Assembly: GCF_032118995.1 (NCBI RefSeq)
Contig: NC_092650.1
Location: forward strand, 6,572,001 to 6,636,000
Direction: 5' to 3'
Length of the DNA: 64,000 bases
Origin: Asterias amurensis
Lineage: Eukaryota > Echinodermata > Asteroidea > Forcipulatida > Asteriidae
Shown: in pieces, positions 11,401 to 21,100 of the stretch
How positions within the stretch are numbered: position 1 is the stretch's first letter
Layout: each line of letters starts with the position of its first letter
Notes under the pieces: model-generated
What the model was told of the DNA's origin: nothing
What the model saw: the letters and a program-made list of their open reading frames with translations, nothing else
Databases searched by the model: none
Program-made: the position numbers and the translations under genes

Positions 11401-12336
11401 TGGTTGATATCGAGACCTAAAGTTCTTAACTTGAGGTCAGTCGAAATCAAATTCGTGGAAAATTATAACCTCTGTTTTAAAAATAACGTCACTTCAGAGG
11501 GAGCCGCTTCTCACAATGTTTCACCATCAACCTCTCCCCATTATTTGTTACCAAGTGAGGTGTTATGCTGATTATTATTTTAAGTAATTACCAATAGTGT
11601 CCACTGCATTTAAAGTGTTCCATTTCCCTCATGTAGCATTCGTGTTATACGTGAATTCTACAGAGCACTGGACACAATACTAAATACAATTGTTACCATA
11701 AAAACTAACTTGGTAACGAGCGATGGAAAGCTGTTGCTAGTTATTATAACATTGTGAGAAAAGGCTCCCGGTGAAGTAACGCATTCTTTTAGAAAGAACT
11801 AATTTCCTTCTGAAATAATATTTGAATTGATTTCGAGACCTCAGCGGAGGTATCGAATTCAAAGATCTGAAAGCACACGACGTGTGCGGCTACGGTGTTT
11901 TGTTCTTCCATTATTCTCTCGCAACTTTGACGACCAAACGAGTTCAACATTTCACATGATGTTTGATATTTTGTGCATGTTGAGATACACCAAGTGAGGG
12001 GACTGGTCTGTGACATTATTTTACCAAAGGTGCCCATATCCAGTGCCGTTAATATGTGTATAATATTGACAGGTTTAGTTTATATAGGCTCGCGGTGCAC
12101 ATAGTGCCTGATTCCACAAACCAATGTATATTGATTACATTTTTGAAGCTGTTTGTTAAAAAAAAAAAAAAAAAGTTGATCACTCGTATACTTCTTTACT
12201 TCTGCTTTTACTAGGTGACTTTGGAGGTGCACTTAGCTTGTGGCTTGGAGGAAGTATCCTTACACTATTGGAGATTGTGGAACATGTGTATTACACTATG
12301 TTTGTCAATAGTGATGTACCGACCTACACAAAGTAA
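2470..12336 (+). CDS. ASIC/ENaC/degenerin-family sodium channel, 10 coding exons
   Basis: Predicted ligand- or proton-gated, amiloride-sensitive Na+ channel subunit of the plasma membrane; family members assemble as trimers. Exons: 2470-2837, 3110-3277, 5228-5407, 6042-6166, 7668-7855, 8373-8523, 9086-9151, 9918-10074, 10934-11025, 12215-12336. All junctions are GT-AG and phases agree, giving 538 aa. Seen: acidic cytoplasmic N-terminus; TM1 at about 124-140 (RRLLWFIAIVGG); FPAVTICN just after it; 14 extracellular cysteines (173 to 430), the ASIC number; post-TM1 and finger/thumb blocks such as QDEIPLVES and CTCPIPCN; TM2 at about 495-520 with the G-G-S filter at 510-512; only a short C-terminus. 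The usual His-Gly gating motif reads Pro-Gly (108-109). The start is the first in-frame ATG; the frame stays open upstream to 2338 without another ATG, so an extra 5' exon is possible. Family is certain; the exact subtype is not. Confidence 0.93.
2929..3087 (+). mobile_element. Truncated family A MITE in channel intron 1
   Basis: Only the 3' part remains, from the acttctttctcgaaaact block to the terminus ACTGCCTTTAA. It lies directly before the exon 2 acceptor. Confidence 0.8.
3110..3277 (+). CDS. Channel exon 2: TM1 and start of the ectodomain
   Basis: This exon encodes the first membrane helix and the conserved FPAVTICNYNTF block that opens the extracellular domain in all DEG/ENaC channels. 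The acceptor is weak (tttttgtaaag), the donor is ag|gtaaga, and both ends are phase 2. A truncated family A MITE ends about 20 bp before the acceptor. Confidence 0.9.
3620..3977 (+). mobile_element. Family A MITE in channel intron 2
   Basis: Near-complete diverged copy with degraded termini (ACTGGACACTATGG at left, CCACTGCATTTAA at right). Confidence 0.8.
4094..4327. mobile_element. Compound E-type foldback sequence
   Basis: The right half is a family E element ending GCTAAACGAACGCACCC. The left half is a hairpin of CACCTCGGGCCAGCCCCAAG and its complement, also seen in pieces near 49.55 and 50.05 kb. It lies next to another E copy. Confidence 0.6.
4331..4661. mobile_element. Family E foldback element carrying a nested GC-rich foldback
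   Basis: Outer ends are GGGTGCGTGCGTTTAGCTTC and its complement at 4642-4661. Between 4470 and 4637 sits another palindromic element (ends CCCCCGATTTCACGAAGC / complement) rich in TCGCA/TGCGA words. The inner element interrupts E, so it is younger. Confidence 0.7.
4470..4637. mobile_element. Nested GC-rich foldback element
   Basis: Inverted ends CCCCCGATTTCACGAA / TTTCGTGAAATCGGGGGC. The interior repeats CGACGCGTCGCAA-like words on both strands, so it could fold into a long hairpin. Confidence 0.65.
4662..5227. other. Channel intron 2, remaining part
   Basis: AT-rich intron sequence without recognisable repeats or exons. Confidence 0.5.
5507..5879 (+). mobile_element. Family C MITE in channel intron 3
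   Basis: About 370 bp, TTAA-flanked, with ends AGCCATTGGA... and ...TCTAATGGCT. Internal CGATATCGAG palindrome typical of family C copies. Confidence 0.85.
6474..6814 (-). mobile_element. Family A MITE in channel intron 4
   Basis: Reverse orientation, TTAAAGGCAGTGGACAC at left, complement at right (slightly decayed). Confidence 0.88.
6815..7370 (+). mobile_element. Second family A MITE, interrupted by a foldback element
   Basis: Starts CATTGGACACTATTGGTA next to the previous copy. Interrupted after gtcaaac by a palindromic insert (6846-7098), after which A sequence resumes and decays through a 25-bp A tract. Confidence 0.65.
6846..7098. mobile_element. Foldback element, family H-like, nested in a MITE
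   Basis: Arms start GGGCCAAATTTCATGGCTCT and end with its complement. The interior alternates CTTACGG and CCGTAAGC words, so most of the 250 bp can fold on itself. Ends resemble the other H copies listed here. Confidence 0.7.
7883..8232 (+). mobile_element. Family A MITE in channel intron 5
   Basis: Begins about 30 bp after the exon 5 donor and ends in GTGTCCACTGCCTTTAA; the first few terminal bases are lost. Confidence 0.85.
8880..8921. repeat. C-rich low-complexity tract
   Basis: Long C runs interrupted by G within channel intron 6; likely slippage-prone and possibly length-inaccurate. Confidence 0.7.
9871..9916 (+). repeat. (GTTT)n microsatellite at the exon 8 acceptor
   Basis: GTTT repeats pass straight into the polypyrimidine tract and AG of channel exon 8, so the acceptor tract is itself a microsatellite. 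Confidence 0.8.
10426..10890 (+). mobile_element. Family A MITE split by a SINE
   Basis: Left fragment 10426-10490 and right fragment 10851-10890 join as a normal family A 3' part. The SINE lies between, so it inserted later. Confidence 0.8.
10491..10850 (+). mobile_element. tRNA-derived SINE
   Basis: The head resembles a tRNA: A-box-like TGGCCGAGTGGTTAAGAG and B-box-like GGGTTCGAATCCC. A body follows, then a GCGCTATATAAAT-type tail and ATT repeats as in L2-like LINE 3' ends. About 360 bp, full length. RNA polymerase III promoter inferred from the boxes. Confidence 0.85.
11220..11613 (+). mobile_element. Full family A MITE in channel intron 9
   Basis: TTAAAGACAGTGGACACTAT at left, GTGTCCACTGCATTTAA at right, with all internal family blocks. 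Confidence 0.88.
11662..12052 (-). mobile_element. Family A/B-like MITE in channel intron 9
   Basis: Diverged reverse copy (ends CACTGGACACAATAC... and ...CCAGTGCCGTTAA). Retains the cttggtaacgagcgatgg block. Confidence 0.75.
12215..12336 (+). CDS. Channel exon 10: TM2, selectivity filter and stop
   Basis: The exon opens with CDFGGALSLWLGGSILTLLEIVEHVYY, matching the ASIC block [20 protein letters not shown]. The filter triplet is GGS rather than the ASIC GAS. The reading frame closes with TAA 18 residues after the last hydrophobic residue, leaving almost no cytoplasmic tail. Branch and acceptor sequence (ttctgcttttactag) is good. Confidence 0.92.
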
Positions 12337-12470
12337 CCGAGTGATCATGTACTTAGCTGGGTACGAACCAACAACCCTTTTGATTGCCTGGACTCTAATT
12401 CGACTAATCTTGTCCGGTGTAGGATGGTTGAACGTGGTAAGAGGCATGGTACAGAAGATGTGCATCCTTA

Positions 12471-12476
12471 AATAAA
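12471..12476 (+). terminator. Polyadenylation signal AATAAA of the channel gene
   Basis: Canonical hexamer about 135 bp after the channel stop codon, followed by an A-rich stretch. Position is consistent with a short 3' UTR. Confidence 0.6.
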
Positions 12477-12479
12477 ACA

Positions 12480-13420
12480 AAACAAAAATGTGTTGTGGTT
12501 AAATTCACAGTTGACTCTCCACATGGGCGTCAATCCGTCTTGAAAGATTGGGGGACGCAACATGTACGGCGTGGGGTCCGGGGCGGCCCGCTTTAGGGCC
12601 CCGGTGATTTGTTTAGGCCGTAGATGCTCTATGGTTCAATCTAGGTAGTCTGAGGGGGTGATGTGCCCCCTCTCGGTAGTCAGATGTTGGAATTAAATGC
12701 CTAATGATGCACCTATTTTTGCTATCATGGTTATTGTACCTAAAAAAAAAAAAAAAAATTAGCTTTGTAATATCCATATGGTTTATGCATTTAATCCTAA
12801 GACGGCATTTCATCCCTATCATCACCAGCATCTTCAAGGGTCGATCGATGCAAGAGATTTTATGGAAGGGGGGGTGGTGGGTTTGGCACATCTATTAAAG
12901 ATGGACATGGGGTCCAGGCCCGCCTAATGGCCCGGGATGTGTTTTCATATGTGCAATGTTAGGCCAATTAGGTGGGGGGGGGGATGGGACAGAACACAAG
13001 CCTTTAAAATGTGAATAGGACCTTTTTGAGTTAACAGCATCATCAGGTGCGGATCTATGACACAAGTTTTAGGGGCCAAATATGGCAAAGGTGAGCTTGC
13101 GAGTGTGCAGCCTTTACGAATCCCGCCCAGATCGCGATGCTCTGTGATGAAATCTAAAGCCAATATTTAAGGGGACAATTTGATAAAGTGACCCCCCACC
13201 CTTCAACAGTTTATGTCGTCCTTTGCCCCCATTAATGCCCATAGTGGGACACCAGTGCAAAACTTTGGCTTCGTGGCAAAGGTGGCAAAAAGATGGGGGC
13301 ATTTGATATTGTGTACCCCCATCCTCATTGGGGGATTTGTCCCCCTCCCCCCTCCCCACCTGATTGACGCCCGTAGCCCTCCAACCCCGTTAGTTTAAAA
13401 AAATATAACGGAAAAGCTGC
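12480..13420. other. Intergenic stretch after the channel gene
   Basis: GC-richer, with imperfect internal similarities (for example ggggtccgg..gcccgc near 12570 and ggggtccaggcccgcc near 12908) that suggest an old repeat. No gene seen. Confidence 0.4.
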
Positions 13421-13954
13421 TGGATCATGCTAGCACAACCGATGATCCTTATTATAGGATGTCTTGCTACATAGTGCCACACCCTTTTAAACTGAAGACA
13501 GACAACTTACACGATAGCACTGTGACAGTGACGGTCGCAAGCAGCAGTAATATATCTTAAATATTATTTTGGCTTAAAAAAAAACATTGAAATATAAACA
13601 AAATAAAACAAAACTTCGAATTTTCAGAATCTTGTCGCAGGTTTGTAAAAATGTTATGCATTTTGTGCATAACTGTTTGGCCCTCTTTCGATCTCGTAAA
13701 TTGTTTGTTTTACCTTTTATGGGAAAAGTGCTGCTTATAGATTATCCCTTCATTCTTTTCGTTATTATCTTCAATGTGATGCAACATACTGCTCATGTTA
13801 CACAAATTAAAACAAATTAAGCTTTTGAGCACACAGTGACACTTTAAATGCGTATTGAAAAAGCATAACAGCATCACCAACAGTGCACTATTTGCAAATT
13901 CGAAGTGTTTAATCTGATGCTTTTAGCGTGGACGTACCGTTTTGAACTCTCCTT

Positions 13955-14298
13955 TTAATGTCCAAAGGCCCACACTTCGTGTATCACAACTTATATGTAA
14001 AATAACAAACCTGTGACAATTTAGGCTCAATCGGTCATCGGAGTCGGGAGAAAATGGAGGAAAATCCACCCTTGTTTCTGCACGCTTCGTCGTGTCATGA
14101 CAAGTGTTTTAAATAAATCCGTAATTCTCGATATCGCGAATTGATAATTGTTATAATGTTTTCTCAAAAAGTAAAGCATTTCATGAAATACTATTTTAAG
14201 AGAATTCTTTCACCATTACCTTCTGTAATTTTATGTAGGTTATTTGTAAATCTGTGAACTTTTTTGTTCTGTTCCAAAAGTGTCCAATGGCTTTAAAG
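13955..14298 (+). mobile_element. Family C MITE
   Basis: The body from AAAGGCCCACACTTCG to GTGTCCAATGGCTTTAA is intact, including the CGATATCG centre. The left terminus is lost. Confidence 0.82.
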
Positions 14299-14299
14299 A

Positions 14300-15140
14300 A
14301 TGAGAATTTAACTTAACATTTTTGATTTTGCGTTTGGCAACCCTGTTATATTATTATGTTGTGATTTTTTTTATTTTTTTATTTGTTTTTTACTTTGACC
14401 CAGAAATGGGTCAGCCCCTTTGGGATCCGGGTAAATTTTTGCCTGGAAGTTGGAACTGTGAGTTTCTTCAAATTGGTAAATATAACAAAAAACCATAGTA
14501 CGATCAAAATGACAAACATATATCACTAGGCCTGGTACTCAAAATACTGGCCATATATAGTATTGTTATGATGAGGCAAACAACCCGTGAGTAAGGAGTA
14601 GGGACTAGGAAGATAATAATATAAGCTAATAATTGTTTGCAAGGTAGTGTAATCATAATGTATAAAAGCAAGGACGACGGAAAGTTCAAACGCAAATAAA
14701 AACAGTCCTCAACATGGGCCATATTGTGACATTGTTATAACGGGGCTGACAACTCGTGCGCGGAATGGACGAATAAAGAAAGGGTACTGAGCTAATGTTT
14801 GCACGGGCGTGTCTAAAACCATAGACAATGAAATAAAATTAAACACACTGTATAGTTCTCAAAACAGGCCATATTTGGCATTGCTGGAATTGTAAGAGCT
14901 GCACGGTATGTTTAACAATACAAACGCACGGTGGCCAAAGATTAGATGTAAGACTCCATGTGAGTCTCCTCGCCGAGAGAGGACATTAGTGGCAAATTCC
15001 TTAAAGCATGTAAGCACAATTAAACTCGCTAAACATAGAGTGGTATTGCTTATAACATAGCGGGATCAGCTTCAGCTTGCACTGTTGCCGCGGGTGCCCG
15101 ACTCATTTTTGTTTTTACCTATTAAGTAAATTCGTCAAAT
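14300..15140. other. Intergenic stretch without recognised genes
   Basis: Contains short GACCCAGAAATGGGTCAG-type words that recur near 21.95, 22.08 and 24.85 kb, probably fragments of an old repeat. Nothing else seen. Confidence 0.4.
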
Positions 15141-15142
15141 AA

Positions 15143-15480
15143 CAATAATAATAATAATAATAAAGGAAACTTGTAAAGCGCCATGTCTGTCACAGGTGAC
15201 ACTCCTGGCGCAGGAACCCTAACAAAGCTAACAACTGAAGGAACTAATTAAACAAAATAAACAAAAGGAGAAGCAACTGGTGTGAATAGGTGGCCTTTGA
15301 GTTGGTTCCTGAAAGTGTTGAAGGAAGTTTCCTTTCTGAGTTTGATGGGGAGTGATTTTCATGTAGAAGGAACAGACCGAGAGAAAGAGCGGTTTCCCCA
15401 GGATTGATGAGAGAGGGGTACTCGGAGAAGGTTTGTGTCAGAGGAGCGAAGACGTCGGTTCGGTTCATGGCAAGCAGTAC
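15143..15480 (-). mobile_element. 5'-truncated L2/CR1-like LINE, 3' end
   Basis: On the - strand a frame reads LPIKLRKETSFNTFRNQLK then GHLF and stops at 15248. This matches the C-terminal (slp..ir...sl..Fk..LKthLF) block of L2/CR1 reverse transcriptases. A short 3' UTR then ends in a GGCGCTTTACAAG box and ATT repeats. Everything upstream of the C-terminus is missing. Confidence 0.75.
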
Positions 15481-16255
15481 TTTCTGCTCAAAATAAATAA
15501 TGCATTGTGTGCCCTGGGTGGTATATCATTTCAGTACAAGTGGCTCCCTCCCAAAGATGTTATCGGATTATCAGGATTTCGCCAGACCACACATTGCTGG
15601 CTCACACATCAGGGAAATCAAGGGCTACCTTAGGTGATTGGGCATTTGTATAAGCCGCTCCAAAATCTTTGGAAACAGTTTCCCCCACCTTGTATCAGAC
15701 AGATCTTCTTCGCTTAATGTAAAGTTCACAACCATTTGTTTTCACCCGTTTAATTCATTGTTGCTCTGTTTGTGTATTATTATTATGTTTTGTTCTCTTG
15801 TTTTCCTTATGCGCAGTAGAGTATATTTATATAGGTCACTGCGCAAAATAAGTGTCCGTAATTATTAGTGTCATTATTTAAAAAAATAATAATAATAATA
15901 ATAAAAGTAATAATATTCAATTGTTGATGGTGACATATTTCAGCAAAGTTCGACAACCTTAGCAACAGATTGTAGCTCACCTACAAAGTGCAGGTGAATA
16001 TCACTTCCACAGTTGCCATAAATGACAAATTGTGAGTGCCAATAATGATTGTTGAAAAACACTGCAAGAGATAACCCCCGAAATACATCACACTACTCTC
16101 TCAAATTATTTGCAAAGAAATGTCAACAATATCTGAACCTTAAAATTCGTCGATCCTTCCTCGCAAAGCAGCTGACTTGTAACCTACATTAGTTCAAGTG
16201 TTGTTGTTGTTATTATAAATTATTATATTTTTGTCACACTGTTTTATAGTTGTAG
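15481..16255. other. Intergenic stretch with AAT microsatellite
   Basis: An (AAT)n tract lies at 15880-15915. No exon or named repeat seen. Confidence 0.4.
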
Positions 16256-16261
16256 CAGATC

Positions 16262-16884
16262 TAGCCTAAAGTGTCTCTACTTTGGCCATTCTACGAACAA
16301 ACATATTTGACCCGGATTCGAAGTTCCATGGGCTTGACTCTTTCCCGATCCAGGCTGAACCGGAAACGGAATAAAACTGACTTTGTTAACTCGGATTCTG
16401 TGTCATTTTGCAACAACATTCCGTAACTAGGAGCAAGTTCAAGTGTGCACAATGGTTAACTAAAGGTTGACCATTTTGACTCGAACCCAGGCTGGTCGAC
16501 CATTGGTTGACTACTGTGATCGACCATTTGGAACCAGCCTCGAGCCCATGGTTTCTTCACTGGTCCCAACAGCATGTTCCATTCTAACATGTGTTGCGCT
16601 GTCGTTCGGGTGAGTACGTCACTGCGCTTGTGCGTTGCTAGTCTGTGGTCGACCACTGGTTGACTAATTAATGTGCGCACTCGAACTTGCTCTAGAATGC
16701 TTTCCACCTGAACCTTGAAACTAAGTTTGTTGAACCTTGCTCGAAAAGAATATTTCAAGTGATTTGTTTTCAACAGTTTAATCAGGTCTAGCCCAGAGAC
16801 TTTCTCCACGTTGGCCGGGGTCTAAAGTTCCAAGGGCCCGACCCGTTTCCGATCCAGGCTGACGCGAAAAACGGTTCAAACATA
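16262..16884. repeat. Diverged direct repeats around a foldback element
   Basis: 16262-16381 and 16788-16884 share ttggcc...aagttccaNgggc and tccgatccaggctga blocks in the same order. Between them lies the foldback element 16429-16695. Confidence 0.55.
16429..16695. mobile_element. 267-bp foldback element
   Basis: Ends GAGCAAGTTCAAGTGTGCAC and its near complement. Inner GGTTGACCATT/GGTCGACCA words also pair. No ORF of note. Confidence 0.7.
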
Positions 16885-17339
16885 GGATGATAAACCCCGA
16901 TACTGCGTATGTTTGCAGGAACTTTCCAACAACTTGAAGAAAACAAATCATTTGGTTGGCTTACTGGTGCAAGGCAGCCATCAGAGGCGTTTCAAAAAGA
17001 AAGTTGGGAATGATGTTATATTGCCGCCTTTCAGTGCTCCCCCCCACCCCCTTCATTAATTTTTGTCTTTTAATTATTGTTTTTTATTTATCACCTTATT
17101 TGATTGATTGTTTTAATTATTTTGATATCAGTATTTTTATTTTTTAAGGGGTGGGGTAGCAAAGAAGAAATCAGTAGTCAGAGGTGAAGTACACAAACAT
17201 ATTGAACTGACATTAACACCAATGGCAACATATTTTGTTAAAATGCCGTTGGGGACGGGACATTAGTATGGATGTTTAGTTTGTTGTTTTTAATTCCTAC
17301 CCCAATAGCACAAGTAAAGTAGTGAAAGACTCGAGTCAT

Positions 17340-17420
17340 ATTAAAGTCACCTGGAAGTGGTATGTTGTCAAAATAATGCCTTTGTCACTAAATTGTGTGT
17401 CGTGGTGAATTGAATATGGA
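17340..17420 (+). mobile_element. Partial copy of the THAP-linked element
   Basis: TTAAAGTCACCTGGAAGTG followed by the cctttgtcac block, as at 47398. The right end was not found. Confidence 0.5.
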
Positions 17421-18150
17421 ACATATAATCTGATGTTTGATCCTGTTTCAATGTTTGTGCATCCTCCATAAACCAGGATTAATCTTCAATGGAACCTTGG
17501 TATGATTTATATACACATGGAGAGTCGATTGTATTGGAAAAGTTTACCTAACAAGAATTTTCTATTTGCGCGGCCAAAACCAGTTAAATTTCCAAAAAGC
17601 ACTCTTTGCGTCGCCGCGTCATTGCAATTGTTCAAACATGCACAGTACAGGTCAATATACAAAAAGCTCACACGTTTTCAGTTCTTAAAATAAGTAAACC
17701 AATGAACAAAGTGAACAAAACAACAACAACAGAACAACATTTTAAACAGTATCCTCAGAATCCACGCAGTATAACAGCGTCTCTGACGAAATTTTGCATG
17801 AGAGTTGCGTGTATATAGATGACGATTGGGTCATTTTACTTTTCAAAGAAACAGTGAGCAGAAAGCCCTCTCCACTCAACCATCATCAGTTTCGTTTTCT
17901 ACCACTGTACAAATGTACACCATACACATCGTGCAATACAGGTGAGAACCTGGTCCAGCAAATTGACTAAAAATAAACATTGACGTCATACAACTTATCA
18001 CAATGCACTGTGTGCGGTGTGTTTTGTGCCAACGTCACTGGCTGTACTTGTTGCATCAGCATCGCGCAACAGTATATACGCACATCGCAAGCACTAGGGT
18101 GCTCAGAACTTTGTAGACCCCCGGAGATCTGACAAAGGTGCGCTGAGCGT
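17421..18150. other. Upstream region of P450 copy 1
   Basis: No repeats recognised apart from the partial element just before. Any P450 regulatory elements would lie here, but I cannot name a site. Confidence 0.4.
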
Positions 18151-18157
18151 CACCCCC

Positions 18158-18167
18158 TATTTATAAA
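18158..18167 (+). promoter_or_regulatory. Possible TATA box of P450 copy 1
   Basis: TATTTATAAA lies 31 bp before the P450 ATG. If used, transcription would begin only a few bases before the start codon, so either the 5' UTR is very short or the match is fortuitous. Confidence 0.35.
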
Positions 18168-18197
18168 TTAAAGGTATACACGTTGATCATTTACAAA

Positions 18198-21100
18198 ATG
18201 GAGGTGTTTGGGTTTGATGTTACTATCACGTTGATGCTGGTTGCTGGGCTGATCACAATAGCTTTGGGGTGAGTTGAATTCAATCAAACTATCACCATCT
18301 TTGTTCTGTCATGTTATTTCTAACCCCAAGGCCATGTCACTTCCATTCCGGCCACTAGACCTTTCAATGTTTCCGTTTTCTGATCCAACCCATGAGGGGT
18401 ATTACAACTAAATCTGCTATATTATAGCTATATTATTACAAATTCAAAATAAAGCAGATTAAGATGCCCCCCCCCCCCCCATTTACATGTACATTTACAA
18501 ATAATTACTTATTTATATTTATATTCTTTTTTAAACGAACTTTTTTTTACTTGTAAATGTACTTTTTCGGCCTGCTTGGCCGCCAGTGCAGTTAATAAAT
18601 AAACCATAATAATAATTTGGATCAGAAAAAAAGAAAAAAAGACAAAGAAAAATACGTTAATCAAAATCAAAGGTATACAGTTGTAATGTCCCTCATAATA
18701 TACAGTGCTAATACACATCGTTGTATATGGGTAAAACCATAAAACCAAAATGGATATTTTGGTTTGTTTTTTAAATGTGTTACGAGTTATTTTTACCGCT
18801 CGAAGCTTTAAAAATTTGGCACGTTAACTTTATAGTCAGGTGCCCGGTCTAACCTGGAGGAATGTATGTCGCCTTTGAGCTGTGTGCCTCGTGTTTTAAA
18901 CGTATGTTTATGTTTGACCATGCCTTCATGTTTGACAGCACCTATGCGGCAACTTATAGGGTGCGTTCCTTTAGCTTTCCTGGGTCAGCCCCGGTGTGTG
19001 GCGTTTTTGTTTTCCAGGACGAACGTGTACAGATAATTACTCACGTTCGTCCTGGGGAAAACACACACACACACACACACCGGTGTCGACCCAGGGAATC
19101 AGCCAAACGAACGCACCCACAATTCAGGTTCCACATCAAGCGTTTTTCAGATCACTGAACCATAGGTTGACACAATGCTTTAGAAAGGGTCAATGATTCT
19201 ACGTAAAAACATGGTTCGTGTGTAGTGTGCACTGTTTGTCCATAGCTCTTTCGTCCTTGTTGTTCTGACAAGTCACAGCCCAGTGCATATATCAATCCGC
19301 TGGTATGTCGTCCCGTTAATGTGCACCATGAAATGATAAATACTCGTATAAACACAAAGTGCAGTAAATGTTTGCGATAGTCATGCTTGGCTGACTTATC
19401 CTCCATGGGGAAACCATGGGGTGTGGGAACTAAGTGTGTGCGTGACTAGTGATAGTGGTGAATGATAGTTTGTACGTGTATAGCCAAATAAACGGCGCTC
19501 TATACAAATTTGCTAGCAGGGTTCGTGGGTCAAGGTGGGGATTTGGTGTGGAAGGGGAGCGGGGTCACGTCAATACCGCATGTTGATAATAGCCTGTAAT
19601 TATCTTTTTTGGTTTATTTCAGCCTCTATGATTTCAGTTGGATATCTGAATTTGAAACTGAATCTGAAATAATGTAGTTTCTGCAAATTCCCTTGCTTGT
19701 TTTAATAATCGGCCATAAATCAATAGTAGTATTGTCTGTCTCCGAATATTGGTCAATAACGCTTTATCTCAAAGTGATTGAGAGTGTTTTGTTTAACCTT
19801 TGGTCCATGGTAATGTTAGACGGTGAGCAAAAGCAAAGATCATGAAGTTAAATTTATACCGGTATAAATGCTTTGTACCTTATTTTTGTTTGTGTGTTGG
19901 GGTGTGTGTTTGGTTATTTTGTTTGTTTGCTTGCTTGTTTTGTTATTGTTGTCCATTGTTGCATTCTTTTCAGGGGGGGGGGGGGCTTGGAGGGTGGTGG
20001 TGTGATGGTTGGGTCGTTTGGTTGGTGTGGGGAGGGTTTGTCAACTTTTACATGGTAAAACAATATTACACCATTATTAGTCACCAACAAGAACTTGCGT
20101 TTTTTTTTTGCATGAAGTTCACGTTTTGTTCATTGTTGATGTAATCATTGTTCACTAATAGATATGATTGGTGGTGTCATCAGTACTTCCAGCGAAGAGG
20201 TATCGCAGTTGCTAGCGGTTACATTCCTATCTTTGGAAACATTCTGAAGTGGCGTCATGTGAGTGTAATTAGTTCAGTTTCATATGGTTTTACAAGTAAG
20301 TTTAGTCTAGTGATTATAGTCCAAAGGAAAAGTAAATTGTTTCCAATTTACGCGGTTAAAGATAGGATTAGTAAAGATATAGCAATCTTGTGTAGTTGTA
20401 TTACGCAACGCAATGATTGTGAAGATTATACTAGAACGATTTGTTGTATATAAATACTTCCTTCTCAAAGGGTGACATATGTAGTCAATAATGAAGAGTG
20501 TTTATACAAATAAAATAAAAACACTAACAAAAGGTGTTTCAGGTGCAGGAAATCGTGCATATTATTTTGTTGACTATTTTCTCCTGATACGAACAAGGGA
20601 TTAAGCCCAGGTTTACATGTCTGTAATGTAATGGTTGATCACACACACACAATTTGGAACGATTTGGTCAGGTCTTACAATCGTGTAGAACACATTAGAG
20701 GTAAAAACATTACCTGAAATGTCAACAATCGATATGGTGCATATTAAATTACCCCCCCCCCCCTCCTCCCTCTCACCGGGCTGACCCAGATCCCGGGTCG
20801 GGTTGTGAAGGCCTGACCTATTTGTCGGTCAGACTGACCCGAACATATGTTAAACAGTGTAATGTGAGTATGGATCACTGTAGGGCCAGTTTGACGAGCA
20901 ATTATATGCCCGAACTTCAGAGAGCTGCTTGAACAGAAAATGCTGCTTAACAATTGTCTGCTTAGCAGAAATGATAAGAAGTCAAACAGTGTACATTTGA
21001 CATGGTATTTTGGCTGGTATCTCTGTTCTGGTAAGCATAATTTCGTTATGACAAGCTAACTTGTGTGCTTAAGCAGCTCTTTGAATGTGAGCCCTGGTCG

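Noticed and set aside
16456-16809. 117-codon open frame on the - strand
   Set aside because: Lies over the 16429-16695 foldback element and its flanking repeat.
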